In this document: one piece after another, positions 33,001 through 41,146 of the stretch
How the letters are laid out: every line of letters starts with the position of its first letter
Position numbering within the stretch: position 1 is the stretch's first letter
Assembly (NCBI GenBank): GCA_934218695.1
Contig: CAKQDA010000014.1
Location: forward strand, 1 to 48,328
Length of the DNA: 48,328 bases
From: an uncultured Succinivibrio sp.
GTDB taxonomy: Bacteria; Pseudomonadota; Gammaproteobacteria; Enterobacterales; Succinivibrionaceae
Direction: 5' to 3'
Position numbers and translations under genes: made by a program
Notes under the pieces: model-generated
Database searches by the model: none
Told to the model about the DNA's origin: nothing
What the model saw: the letters and a program-made list of their open reading frames with translations, nothing else

Positions 33001-34104
33001 CTAACCTGAAATTAAAGACAGCAGAAGACGCAGTTTTAAAGGAATTAAAAACATCTTGTTCTGTTTTTCAGACTCTCTTATAACGGAAAACAGATCCTCT
33101 GTGACTTTTTCTTTTGCATTGAGTTTTGCGTTTAAAAGTTTCTTTTTCAGGTGAATGCAAACCTTATAAAAGTTCTTAATCAGTCTGTAGATGATCTGCA
33201 GATCCTGCCTGTAGGTAACTGGTTCATTCTGTCCGCGTATGAAAGCAGGTAAATTCTTTTTCTTCAGCAGTTTGAGCGACAGTAACAGCTCTTCTAGAAC
33301 AGCTGTTATTAAATTAAGGACTGTTACATCCTTTGAAATTATGTAATAGCCGTACAGCTGTTCAAAACAGGCTACAAGGTTCTTTACATATTCAGTTATT
33401 GATGCTGCCTCATTTTCAGTGTCAAACGGAGATAAATTTAATGACATCTGTGAACTGTTCTGCAGTAGAGCTGCTCTGTGCATCTTAGAAAACGGCTCCA
33501 GCAGCAGTGGCAGGTTGTTTGTAGCAAGATGTGTACACAGAATTGAGAAAATGTTTAAAAGTTCCTCGCTTTTAGCGGTGGTCTCTTTTAATTCAATTTC
33601 AAGTTCATTTAGCGGATACTGCGTGAGGTTACCGCCATCTTCAGATCCCACCTCAATAAATCCCCTGTCGTAAGCCACTTCAAAGACACTGTCGAGCAGA
33701 GTCAGGTTAAACAGGTGACGGGTAAAGCTGATATGACACACTTTCTTTAATTTTTTCTGTACAGCATCCACATCAAAGCCCTCAGGAAAAGCCTCCTTTG
33801 GAAATTTCAGAAGATTAGGTACTTCAGCTGAATCATCAACTGGCAGATTGTATTCAACTCTCTTATGCAGACCTCCTATATTCTCTCCCTTTACCTTTAA
33901 GGTCTGCTCTGTAAAAGTGTCGGCACGTCTTATTCTCAGACCTGCCTTTAAAGCAAACAGATCTTTATCATCAGTATCAAAATAGGTATTGTCTAAATGC
34001 TGTTCACGCTCAGAACTTACCTTTCCTATTTTAGAAAAGGTTTCAGATAAATTTTCTGCCTTGCCGTCGTAACCGAATTTAAGCTCAATCTCTTTATTAT
34101 TCAT
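33001..34104 (-). CDS. ygiF: CYTH-CHAD domain protein, inorganic triphosphatase YgiF type
   Basis: 367 residues. The N-terminal CYTH domain begins with the signature EIELKF (residues 5-10), followed by QHLDNTYFDTDDKDLFALKAGLRIRR (metal and phosphate ligands) and TLKVKGENIGGLHKRVEYN. The C-terminal third is a helical CHAD-like region but lacks several of its conserved histidines, and the protein is shorter than E. coli YgiF (433). YgiF hydrolyses inorganic triphosphate. GGAG lies before the ATG. It probably forms an operon with glnE, as in other gammaproteobacteria. Confidence 0.85.
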   Translation of the reverse strand: MNNKEIELKFGYDGKAENLSETFSKIGKVSSEREQHLDNTYFDTDDKDLFALKAGLRIRRADTFTEQTLKVKGENIGGLHKRVEYNLPVDDSAEVPNLLKFPKEAFPEGFDVDAVQKKLKKVCHISFTRHLFNLTLLDSVFEVAYDRGFIEVGSEDGGNLTQYPLNELEIELKETTAKSEELLNIFSILCTHLATNNLPLLLEPFSKMHRAALLQNSSQMSLNLSPFDTENEAASITEYVKNLVACFEQLYGYYIISKDVTVLNLITAVLEELLLSLKLLKKKNLPAFIRGQNEPVTYRQDLQIIYRLIKNFYKVCIHLKKKLLNAKLNAKEKVTEDLFSVIRESEKQNKMFLIPLKLRLLLSLISG

Positions 34105-34426
34105 AGTCTTTCTCCGTCTGATACCGTTATGATAAGAGATTTTCTGGTATTTGTGACTAGATTGTTCTCACAAAAAGATTAAATATGAAACCTGTCCTGA
34201 AAAAATAGTCTGTCTGCACAATCAGTTGACACCGCATTTATCCTGTAAAAGACAAACACTGTATGTAATCCTATTAAATAAAATTTCAGGATCTCTTTGT
34301 GATGGAGTGAGACTTGTGTTTTATGTATCTGCAAGTTTTTGCCTGTGTCAAATGAAGCTGTGCTAAAATTGTAGCAGTTTTCAAAATAATCAAAGTGACA
34401 TAATGATTTGAATTTAAGGATTTATC
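34105..34426. other. Divergent promoter region of ygiF and ygiM
   Basis: 322 bases with no gene. A consensus TTGACA (34223-34228) has no good -10 partner. An extended -10-like TGTGCTAAAAT (34363-34373) before ygiM is the better candidate. Confidence 0.4.
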
Positions 34427-35152
34427 GTGAAATCTATTAAAAATATTTTATCTCTTACTCTGATGTGTTCCTCACTGGTCTTTGCCAACGCCTCATACGC
34501 TGAAGATGCATCTGACAGCACTGTAAAAAGCGAGACACAAACAGATGACTCTCAGGCAGAAATTAAAGTTGCAAAAGCCACAGCTGTAGAAGATTCCCAG
34601 GTCGGAGATGAGGTTTACGTTTCAGAAGCTGCTAATGTCTGGTTAAGAACCTGCCCTAGCTCAAACTGCAGAATTGTTCAGGTAACTCACGTAGGCGATA
34701 AATTTAAATTTATCAAAATGTCTGATGACAGGAAGTTCGTCCTGGTTGAAGGCGACGGCAAGCAGTTGTGGATGCAGGCAAGAGATCTTCAGACTGAACC
34801 TTGCGGTAAGGCTAAAGTTGAAATACTGGAAGGTAAGATAGCAAAGCTTCAGAATGATCTGGACAACTATGACTCAATAGTGGCAAAAGACTATCAGATT
34901 GCCAAAGCTAAAGTGGAAAAGCTTGAAAAGGAAAATGCTTCTTTAAAAGAGCAGCTGGCAAAGCAGAACAATCAGCTCGAAGATCTTGATGCCACAAGAC
35001 GTGACTATGCAGATAAGCTTGAAACTAAAGAACTGGATATGCAGATGCGCTGGTGGTTACAGGGTGCCTTAATTGCGTTATGCGGTGCAGTCATCGGTAT
35101 CATCTTTGTTTACATTCCTCGTCCAGGCAAGAAAAAGCAGATCAGATTCTAG
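34427..35152 (+). CDS. ygiM: YgiM-like SH3-domain membrane protein (TIGR04211)
   Basis: 241 residues with GTG start (AAGGA upstream). Layout: signal peptide ending SYA (about residue 26), an acidic linker, a bacterial SH3 domain (VYVSEAANVWLRTCPSSNCR through WMQARDL, about residues 63-125), a coiled coil (about 135-200, KVEKLEKENASLKEQLAKQ), a C-terminal membrane span (WWLQGALIALCGAVIGIIFV) and a basic tail. The architecture matches YgiM, and its neighbourhood with ygiF and glnE is the same as in E. coli. The role is unclear; it is expected to face the periplasm. Confidence 0.87.
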   Translation: MKSIKNILSLTLMCSSLVFANASYAEDASDSTVKSETQTDDSQAEIKVAKATAVEDSQVGDEVYVSEAANVWLRTCPSSNCRIVQVTHVGDKFKFIKMSDDRKFVLVEGDGKQLWMQARDLQTEPCGKAKVEILEGKIAKLQNDLDNYDSIVAKDYQIAKAKVEKLEKENASLKEQLAKQNNQLEDLDATRRDYADKLETKELDMQMRWWLQGALIALCGAVIGIIFVYIPRPGKKKQIRF

Positions 35153-35303
35153 TTTGACTGTCTGACAGGAAAAGATTGTTACAAAAATAAATTTTTACAA
35201 AAAATCGTTACAGAAAAAGAGTTTCTTTTGAAGCTCTTTTCTTTTATGCTCAGGATGATTTTTATAAAAAAGAGGAAAGAAAAGGAATGATCAGGAAACG
35301 AAC

Positions 35304-35379
35304 TGGTGCTACCTGCCAGAATCGAACTGGCGACCTCCTGATTACGAATCAGTTGCTCTACCTACTGAGCTAAGGTAGC
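35304..35379 (-). tRNA. tRNA-Thr (anticodon CGT)
   Basis: A complete tRNA on the minus strand: acceptor GCTACCT/AGGTAGC, D arm GCTC/GAGC, anticodon loop TTCGTAA (anticodon CGT, codon ACG), T arm GCCAG/CTGGC, discriminator A and encoded CCA at 35304-35306. The purine-purine mismatch at 27-43 also occurs in the E. coli isoacceptor. Confidence 0.97.
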
Positions 35380-35449
35380 ACTGGTGTTTTATTTTAAAAA
35401 TTTTCGGCTACAATTTCAAATAAAATAACATACTTTCAGAGAGGATTTC

Positions 35450-35848
35450 ATGGATACCTACAGCAAGATTGTAAAATACAGCGTTCTGCTGGTTCTTCTG
35501 TTTATATTTTCAACAAATTCCTATGCATTGTGTCCTAATTCTCCTTTAAGAACCGTTCTTTTGATTGCTGGCAGTTTGGCTCTTATCTACAGCGCCGTCA
35601 CATCTAACAGAAACAGAGCCTATTTTAAAACAGGTATTTTTGCCTGTCTGTGTGCGTTACCATGGGCTTTTTATCTTCAGCAGAAGTTAATCTTTGGCTT
35701 TTTTGTAACCGATCCTAATCTTGCACCTGAAAGTTTCACTCACATGATCGTTGTTTTTAATCTTTTTCGCTATCTTTTGCTTGCATCTGCATTTTTCATA
35801 CTTTTAAAAGGTCTTTTTAAGGCTACTAAAAATCTTTACGAAACATAA
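35450..35848 (+). CDS. Small multi-pass membrane protein of unknown function
   Basis: 132 residues with about four hydrophobic spans (residues 10-27, 36-53, 60-78 and 95-120). The first could be a signal peptide ending NSYA before LCPNSPL. AGAGGA precedes the ATG with good spacing. No family is recognised. It is co-directional with the two-partner secretion genes, and the gap to tpsB is 106 bases with its own promoter-like AT-rich stretch. A helper role in that system is possible but unproven. Confidence 0.7.
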   Translation: MDTYSKIVKYSVLLVLLFIFSTNSYALCPNSPLRTVLLIAGSLALIYSAVTSNRNRAYFKTGIFACLCALPWAFYLQQKLIFGFFVTDPNLAPESFTHMIVVFNLFRYLLLASAFFILLKGLFKATKNLYET

Positions 35849-35954
35849 AGTTAATAATTACTTTTTTTAATAATTGCATATTATGTCAGTAAAAAGCCTT
35901 AAATTATAAATCTCTCGCTGACAATACGGCATCTTTTAATAATTAGGATGTCGT

Positions 35955-37466
35955 ATGCTAAAAAACAAACGTTATTTATTACTTCCTCTGTTTCTTGCCC
36001 TGCTGTCTTTTGCTTTTTCACAGCATGTTCATGCTTTAGAATTAAGTAATGTCATCATAAGATCCGGCGCAAAAATCGATAAAAGAGCAATGGATAAAAA
36101 GCTCAATCCTTATCTTGGCAAAGAGATTGATATAGACCTTTTACAGAATATCTTAAATGAAATCTCTGACTATTACAGAAAAAACGGTTACCTTGCAGCT
36201 CAGGCCTTCTACCCAGAGCAGCAAAGTCAGAATGGCGTGGTTGAAGTAGTTGTAAAAACAGCCAGACTTGATGATATAAAAATTGCCAATTACGCCTCAC
36301 TATCTCCCAAAACAGCATATATGCTCACAGAAAATGTGCGCAGATTTCAGGGAAAAGAGATTAACTCAAATCAGTTAAACGCAACTCTGCTTAAAATAAA
36401 GGATCTTAATATCTTTGATATCGCAGGCTACTTTGAGAACTCTCAAAACAAGCCAGATCAGGCCTCACTCACACTTGATCTTAAAGGTCGATCTCGTTTT
36501 GGCTATGAATTGAGCTATGACAACTATGGCAGCAAGTCCACCGGTAAAAACCGATATTTTCTGTCTTTAAACTCGCACAACCTGTCAAAACATGCCGACA
36601 GAGGATACCTTCTGGCTGGAACCACCGAAAAAAGACAGAATAATCTTATCCTAGGGTATTCAATTCCCTTTACCTCTCACCCTACTGTTTTGGGCTTTCA
36701 GTTAAATTACGGAAGTTATGATCTTGGGGATACCTACGATTCTTTAGATGTAAAAGGTAACTCTTTGGGAGCTGATTTTTTTATGAAAGAGCCTTTATAC
36801 AGAACAACTGACAGTAAAGTAAGCTTTACAGGAGGCGGATACTACAGAAACCTTACCGACAGGATTGAAAGCTATGCTCTTAATTTGAAGAGAAACAAAT
36901 TTGGTGGCTATTTTGAAATAGAAGCCGACCATTTTAGTGACAGTCTTAACTTTCTTAACTCACTGAAACTTGACTATGGTCTTGTACAGAATAAAAGTGA
37001 ATTGTCAGACGATATGTCTAAACGAGCCTATTTACTTTCCAACCTTGAATCAAAGCTTGACTGGAACTTTTACAAAAACTTTTCCCTTATAAACTCACTA
37101 AATGTGCAGTACGCACAAAAAGCTGTTGACGCTTCAGACAAATTTATCCCGGGCGGAGCATACGGTGTTACCGCTTATGAAGGCTCTTTAGCCTCCTCTG
37201 ATCTTGGTCTTTACAACGATTTGAAACTGCAAACAAGACTTATGACCAAGCCTTATCTTAATTACTTTGTAAATTTCATGCAGGCCTATGCAAAAAATGC
37301 AGAAGGAAGCAGTAGCGAATCCTTTTATGCTGTTGGTACAGGAGCAAATCTTACCTATGTGGGATTTTACCTGAGTGCTTCTTTGAGCAGAGCTATCGGC
37401 AAAAACAGGGAATTTGCAAAAGATCCTACGGTATTTCTGTTAAAGGCAGGCTACGCCAAAATTTAA
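35955..37466 (+). CDS. TpsB outer-membrane transporter of a two-partner secretion system
   Basis: 503 residues of the ShlB/FhaC family, which exports a TpsA partner through the outer membrane. Layout: a signal peptide ending HVHA (about residue 27), a POTRA-type region (about 30-105, LLQNILNEISDYYRKNGYLAAQAFYP) with a second POTRA (DIKIANYASLSPKTAYML...ILNIFDIAGYFE-like), and a beta-barrel from about 175 (GYELSYDNYGSKSTGKNRYFLSL) with alternating aromatic strands to the C-terminus. The surface motif PGGAYGVTAYEG (about 397-408) is typical of the family. AGGA is before the ATG. tpsA follows after 37 bases. Confidence 0.92.
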   Translation: MLKNKRYLLLPLFLALLSFAFSQHVHALELSNVIIRSGAKIDKRAMDKKLNPYLGKEIDIDLLQNILNEISDYYRKNGYLAAQAFYPEQQSQNGVVEVVVKTARLDDIKIANYASLSPKTAYMLTENVRRFQGKEINSNQLNATLLKIKDLNIFDIAGYFENSQNKPDQASLTLDLKGRSRFGYELSYDNYGSKSTGKNRYFLSLNSHNLSKHADRGYLLAGTTEKRQNNLILGYSIPFTSHPTVLGFQLNYGSYDLGDTYDSLDVKGNSLGADFFMKEPLYRTTDSKVSFTGGGYYRNLTDRIESYALNLKRNKFGGYFEIEADHFSDSLNFLNSLKLDYGLVQNKSELSDDMSKRAYLLSNLESKLDWNFYKNFSLINSLNVQYAQKAVDASDKFIPGGAYGVTAYEGSLASSDLGLYNDLKLQTRLMTKPYLNYFVNFMQAYAKNAEGSSSESFYAVGTGANLTYVGFYLSASLSRAIGKNREFAKDPTVFLLKAGYAKI

Positions 37467-37503
37467 TTAAAAAATCTATCTGTACATAAGAACTACGCAA
37501 TTT

Positions 37504-39891
37504 ATGATCATTATGAAAATATCTTTAAACAAATTATTTGTCTTCTCTTTATTTGCCATGGCAGTAAAAATTGCCCATAGTGCCTCAGCTCTGCCGACAG
37601 GAGAAAAAATCATACATGGAGGAGCCTTAATTACAAGTACTCCGAACACTCTGTTCATCAGTTCAAATACCGAGAGAAACGTTATTTCATGGAAAGATTT
37701 TTCTGTTGCAAAAGACAACAGCGTTGTCTTTTCAGGCAAAAACGCAACCTATCTTAATATTGTCAAAGGCAGCAGTGCATCAGTCATAGACGGTAATTTA
37801 AAAACCATTGACAACAATAATATTTATCTTATAAATCCAAACGGCATCAGTGTCGGCATTACAGGAGCCTTAAAAGGTAAAAACATAATTCTGTCAACAT
37901 CAAAACTTTCTGCTGAAAATGTAGAAAACTTCATTGATACAGGTGACTTTGAATTTACTAAAAAAGGCATGGGCAAGGTAAAACTCATAGGCTCTGTCGA
38001 AGCAGACAATACCATTATTGATGGCAGTCAGATCATCATTCGTGATATCTCTGACATAAAAGTCAGCACCAGTATTTTAGATAATGTAAAACCTATAAAA
38101 GACTCTCTATCAGTCCACAGCTCAATTAAAAGAATTGATATAGGTTCTAGTAAAAAAATTGATCTTGAAAAAGAACTGGGACTTACAAAAGAAGACGGTC
38201 TTTATGATCACACAGATAAAACAGCTGTTTCAACCAGAGAAGAGTTTCTGAAAATAGCATCTGATCCTGCAGGGAAATACTTTATCACCAATGACATTGA
38301 TTTAGGTACTATAAATACAGCTGTCACCGGCAGTGATGAATTTTCAGGCACCATTGATGGGGCATTTAACTCGATAACCTTTAACCTTGCAGGAAATGGT
38401 CATGATCTGAATCAGAACATAGGTCTTTTTTCTACTTTAAACGGCTCTTCAATTGAAAACCTGAAAATAAAAAATGCAAATATCAGTGTAAGCTCCCCTG
38501 AAAACAACACCAACATTGGAGGTCTTGCAGGAGTCATTAAAGCCTCCTATCTCAAAAACGTTGAAGTAGACGGACTTAATCTTACATTTTCCAATATAGG
38601 TAATCGCAAAATCTACGCAGGAGGACTGGCTGGACTTGCCTCATATGAAGGTGTTTCCTCAAATTTTGAAAATGTAACAGCAGGATTTAACAGTAAGACT
38701 CAAACTCACCTGTTTTCCAGGGACAACTACGTTTTTGGAAGTGTTTTAGGATTACTTAAAGACGAAATCAAGTTAAAAGGCGTAAATTTTGGTAAAACAG
38801 ATTTTTCAGACGACTACGATCTTGGCATCATCAGTTCTATAGGCTACAGTCAGGCTGCAGCAAGTCTTGATAAAGAGTATCAGCACAACTCTGAAAATTT
38901 TATCCTGTCTGACGGATATTATCAGAATGTAGGTTTCTTTGCTCCTTACTTTATAGACAGCGACAAAGTTTTTGTAACAGACACTTTTAACAAAATTTAC
39001 AGCTATGACGATCTTGTAGGCAACAGCAAGTACTTTAATCTGAATGATTACGTTGATCTTAACTACCAGTATTCTTCAGGTATACAAAAGGAAGGTACCT
39101 ACTGTCACAATTATTCCTCTAAAATAGACGGTCAGAAATTCTACTTTGTAAAAGACGGAAAAAAATCTGAAAACGCAACTCATATCATCAGTCTTGAAGG
39201 CAAAACTGAAAAACCAATACTTGATGACAGCTATGATTTTGGTTTTATTGCAGACGAAGAACCTGATCCTGAAATGGGAAGAACAGATGAAAGTGATTTA
39301 TCCTTTGACAACAGCTTTATGAATGATGAACTCCCCGATGAGGAGATGGAAAAAGTTCCTGAAGATGACAATGATTTTGACAGTGAGTTTATCACTGATG
39401 AAATTCCTGATGAGGAGATGGGTAAAGCCCCTGAAGATGATAAAGATTTTGACAGTGAGTTTATCACTGATGAAATTCCTGATGAGGAGATAGGTAAAGC
39501 CCCTGAAGATGATAAAGATTTTGACAGTGAGTTTATCACTGATGAGATCCCCGATAAGGAAATGGGTAAGCTCCCTGAAGATGACAAAAATTTTGATAGT
39601 AAATTTAATGTGGATGCCTCTTCAAATACTGAAGAGACTGCTCCAGATAACAACAGTAACTTTGAACAACCTGAAAAGAAACAGAAAACTGTTTCTGAGA
39701 TCATTGCGAATAAAAAAGTTGTCTTCTCTCCCATTAAGAGAAATACAAACTTAAGTTTTCAAAACAGATATTATGTTGTAAATGAAATAATTTCAAAATC
39801 ATTACTTGCTTCTTTAAGCCTGCAAGAAGATCCAAATAAGCAGCTTACTGACAATGCCAATACAGGAGAAAAGACCGAGGAAATATCCTAA
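37504..39891 (+). CDS. TpsA exoprotein with acidic tandem-repeat tail
   Basis: 795 residues. A signal peptide ends near IAHSASA (about residue 29; the start could also be the second ATG at 37513). Then comes a haemagglutinin-type TPS secretion domain (about 30-210) with LPTGEKIIHGGA, VISWKDFSVAKDNSVVF and YLINPNGISVG (about 111). GLUG-like repeats follow (GLFSTLN, IGGLAGVI, AGGLAGLAS, about 306-380). From about residue 575 the protein is strongly acidic and carries perfect 24-residue repeats (DDxDFDSEFITDEIPDEE, then MGKAPE). The last 75 residues are mildly basic (KKQKTVSEIIANKKVVF). It is far shorter than most filamentous haemagglutinins. No toxin domain was recognised, so an adhesin or matrix role is inferred. 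Confidence 0.9.
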   Translation: MIIMKISLNKLFVFSLFAMAVKIAHSASALPTGEKIIHGGALITSTPNTLFISSNTERNVISWKDFSVAKDNSVVFSGKNATYLNIVKGSSASVIDGNLKTIDNNNIYLINPNGISVGITGALKGKNIILSTSKLSAENVENFIDTGDFEFTKKGMGKVKLIGSVEADNTIIDGSQIIIRDISDIKVSTSILDNVKPIKDSLSVHSSIKRIDIGSSKKIDLEKELGLTKEDGLYDHTDKTAVSTREEFLKIASDPAGKYFITNDIDLGTINTAVTGSDEFSGTIDGAFNSITFNLAGNGHDLNQNIGLFSTLNGSSIENLKIKNANISVSSPENNTNIGGLAGVIKASYLKNVEVDGLNLTFSNIGNRKIYAGGLAGLASYEGVSSNFENVTAGFNSKTQTHLFSRDNYVFGSVLGLLKDEIKLKGVNFGKTDFSDDYDLGIISSIGYSQAAASLDKEYQHNSENFILSDGYYQNVGFFAPYFIDSDKVFVTDTFNKIYSYDDLVGNSKYFNLNDYVDLNYQYSSGIQKEGTYCHNYSSKIDGQKFYFVKDGKKSENATHIISLEGKTEKPILDDSYDFGFIADEEPDPEMGRTDESDLSFDNSFMNDELPDEEMEKVPEDDNDFDSEFITDEIPDEEMGKAPEDDKDFDSEFITDEIPDEEIGKAPEDDKDFDSEFITDEIPDKEMGKLPEDDKNFDSKFNVDASSNTEETAPDNNSNFEQPEKKQKTVSEIIANKKVVFSPIKRNTNLSFQNRYYVVNEIISKSLLASLSLQEDPNKQLTDNANTGEKTEEIS
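39250..39640 (+). repeat. 72-bp tandem repeats in the TpsA tail
   Basis: Three nearly identical 72-bp units (39364-39435, 39436-39507, 39508-39579) are flanked by diverged units on both sides (from about 39250, and after 39580). Each encodes 24 residues of the DSEFITDEIPDEE type. High identity means copy number could change by slippage without losing frame. Confidence 0.92.
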
Positions 39892-39975
39892 ATATAAAGA
39901 TTAGTAGTGTTCACAAAAAATGAGCCCTGTCTTTGACGAAAACAGTTTAAAAAATTACAATAAACAGTTTAATTA

Positions 39976-40017
39976 TGTGGATAATTCAAACAACATTTTT
40001 AAGTATAATTGTCCACA
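39976..40017. promoter_or_regulatory. Inverted repeat with DnaA-box arms over the glk promoter
   Basis: TGTGGATAATT (39976-39986) and AATTGTCCACA (40007-40017) form an 11-bp inverted repeat with one mismatch and 20 bases between. The left arm on the minus strand contains TTATCCACA, a consensus DnaA box; the right is TTGTCCACA. A TATAAT (40004-40009) overlaps the right arm, 40 bases upstream of the glk start. Confidence 0.55.
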
Positions 40018-40048
40018 GATTTTTTATAAATTTTGTCAGAGGTCAATA

Positions 40049-41026
40049 ATGAGTCAGCTTCAGGGATTGGCATTAGTAGGCGACGTTGGTGGCACTAATG
40101 CAAGACTGTCACTAGTTAATTTAGCAGATGGCAGTTTATCAGATACAAAAGTTTATTCTTCAGTTGAAAACGAATCTTTAGAAAAAGTAATTGTTAAATT
40201 CAGAGAAGAGACCGGAGCCAAATTTGACTCAGCATGTATCGCAATTGCAACTCTTTTAGATGGCGATTACATCAAAATGACTAATAACCCTTGGGAATTT
40301 TCAATTTCTCAGATGAAAAAAAATCTGGGACTAAAGGATCTTGTGTTCATCAACGACTTTACAGCTATGTCTATGAGTACTACTGCAATTCCTCTGGACA
40401 AGATGACAAAGATAGGTGGAGATAAGATTGATCCAAACGCACCTAAAGCCATTTACGGTGCTGGTACCGGTTTAGGTGTAGGACATCTGATTAAGGTTAA
40501 CGGTAAGTGGATTGCACTGTCCTCAGAAGGCGGTCATGTTGATATTGCTGCCACAAATTCAAGACAGGATGAAATCGTAAGGGTACTGCGTACAAAATTC
40601 GATCACGTTTCTGGTGAAAGATTATTGTCTGGACAGGGCTTAGTCAACGTTTACAAAGCTATTGCCCAGTTAAATGGCCACGAGATCAAAGACGTAGAAC
40701 CTTGTGATGTTACGGCTGGTGCTTTTGCAAAAGATCCTTGCCCAGACTGCAAGGAAACTATTGATGTATTCTGCTCTTTAATGGGTTCATTTGGTGGAAA
40801 TCTGGCTATTGATCTGTTAACTAAGGGCGGTGTCTATATCGCAGGTGGTATCGTTCCACGCTTTATTGACTACTTTAAAAACACCGATTTTAGAAAGCAG
40901 TTTGAAGGAAAAGGACGTTTCAAGGACACTTTAAAGCACATCCCTGTTTATGTAATTTCCAACGGTGATGCCGGTCTGTTAGGTGCCGGAGCCTATATTC
41001 GTCAGGAATTAGGTGCTGAGCTATAA
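40049..41026 (+). CDS. glk: Glucokinase
   Basis: Phosphorylates glucose with ATP in the cytoplasm (325 residues; E. coli 321). Family motifs: GDVGGTNARLSLV (about residues 10-22, ATP phosphate loop), MTNNPWEFS, FINDFTAMS with the catalytic Asp (about 103-111), YGAGTGLGVGHL (about 135) and SSEGGHVDIAA with glucose ligands (about 158). The C-terminal GGVYIAGGIVPR is intact. The start at 40049 has AGAGG seven bases upstream; an open frame upstream to 39920 crosses the promoter dyad and is rejected. A terminator follows. Confidence 0.94.
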   Translation: MSQLQGLALVGDVGGTNARLSLVNLADGSLSDTKVYSSVENESLEKVIVKFREETGAKFDSACIAIATLLDGDYIKMTNNPWEFSISQMKKNLGLKDLVFINDFTAMSMSTTAIPLDKMTKIGGDKIDPNAPKAIYGAGTGLGVGHLIKVNGKWIALSSEGGHVDIAATNSRQDEIVRVLRTKFDHVSGERLLSGQGLVNVYKAIAQLNGHEIKDVEPCDVTAGAFAKDPCPDCKETIDVFCSLMGSFGGNLAIDLLTKGGVYIAGGIVPRFIDYFKNTDFRKQFEGKGRFKDTLKHIPVYVISNGDAGLLGAGAYIRQELGAEL

Positions 41027-41057
41027 ACATAAAAACCAAATTTTAAGTTCAGGAAGA

Positions 41058-41089
41058 ATGGATCATGCTAAACATGGTCCATTTTTTTT
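41058..41089 (+). terminator. Rho-independent terminator of glk
   Basis: ATGGATCAT (41058-41066) pairs with ATGGTCCAT (41074-41082), with one U-G pair in plus-strand RNA, and is followed by eight T. Confidence 0.82.
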
Positions 41090-41102
41090 GAGAATATCAA
41101 CT

Positions 41103-41128
41103 AAAAAGGCGCCACGCGGCGCCTTTTT
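41103..41128. terminator. Bidirectional terminator between glk and rpoD
   Basis: A perfect 11-bp arm pair (AAAAAGGCGCC and GGCGCCTTTTT) around ACGC. A on the left and T on the right let it serve rpoD (minus strand) and back up the glk terminator. Confidence 0.9.
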
Positions 41129-41146
41129 ATTAAGACTTTGATTCTG

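Noticed and set aside
39231..39734. Ser-rich minus-strand frame (167 codons) opposite the TpsA tail
   Set aside because: Its repeats are the complement of the acidic repeats. It has no independent start signal or family match.
39976..40017. DnaA-box pair as a replication origin
   Set aside because: Only two boxes, no AT-rich unwinding cluster with many boxes, and no dnaA, dnaN, gidA or parAB nearby. Kept only as a promoter dyad.
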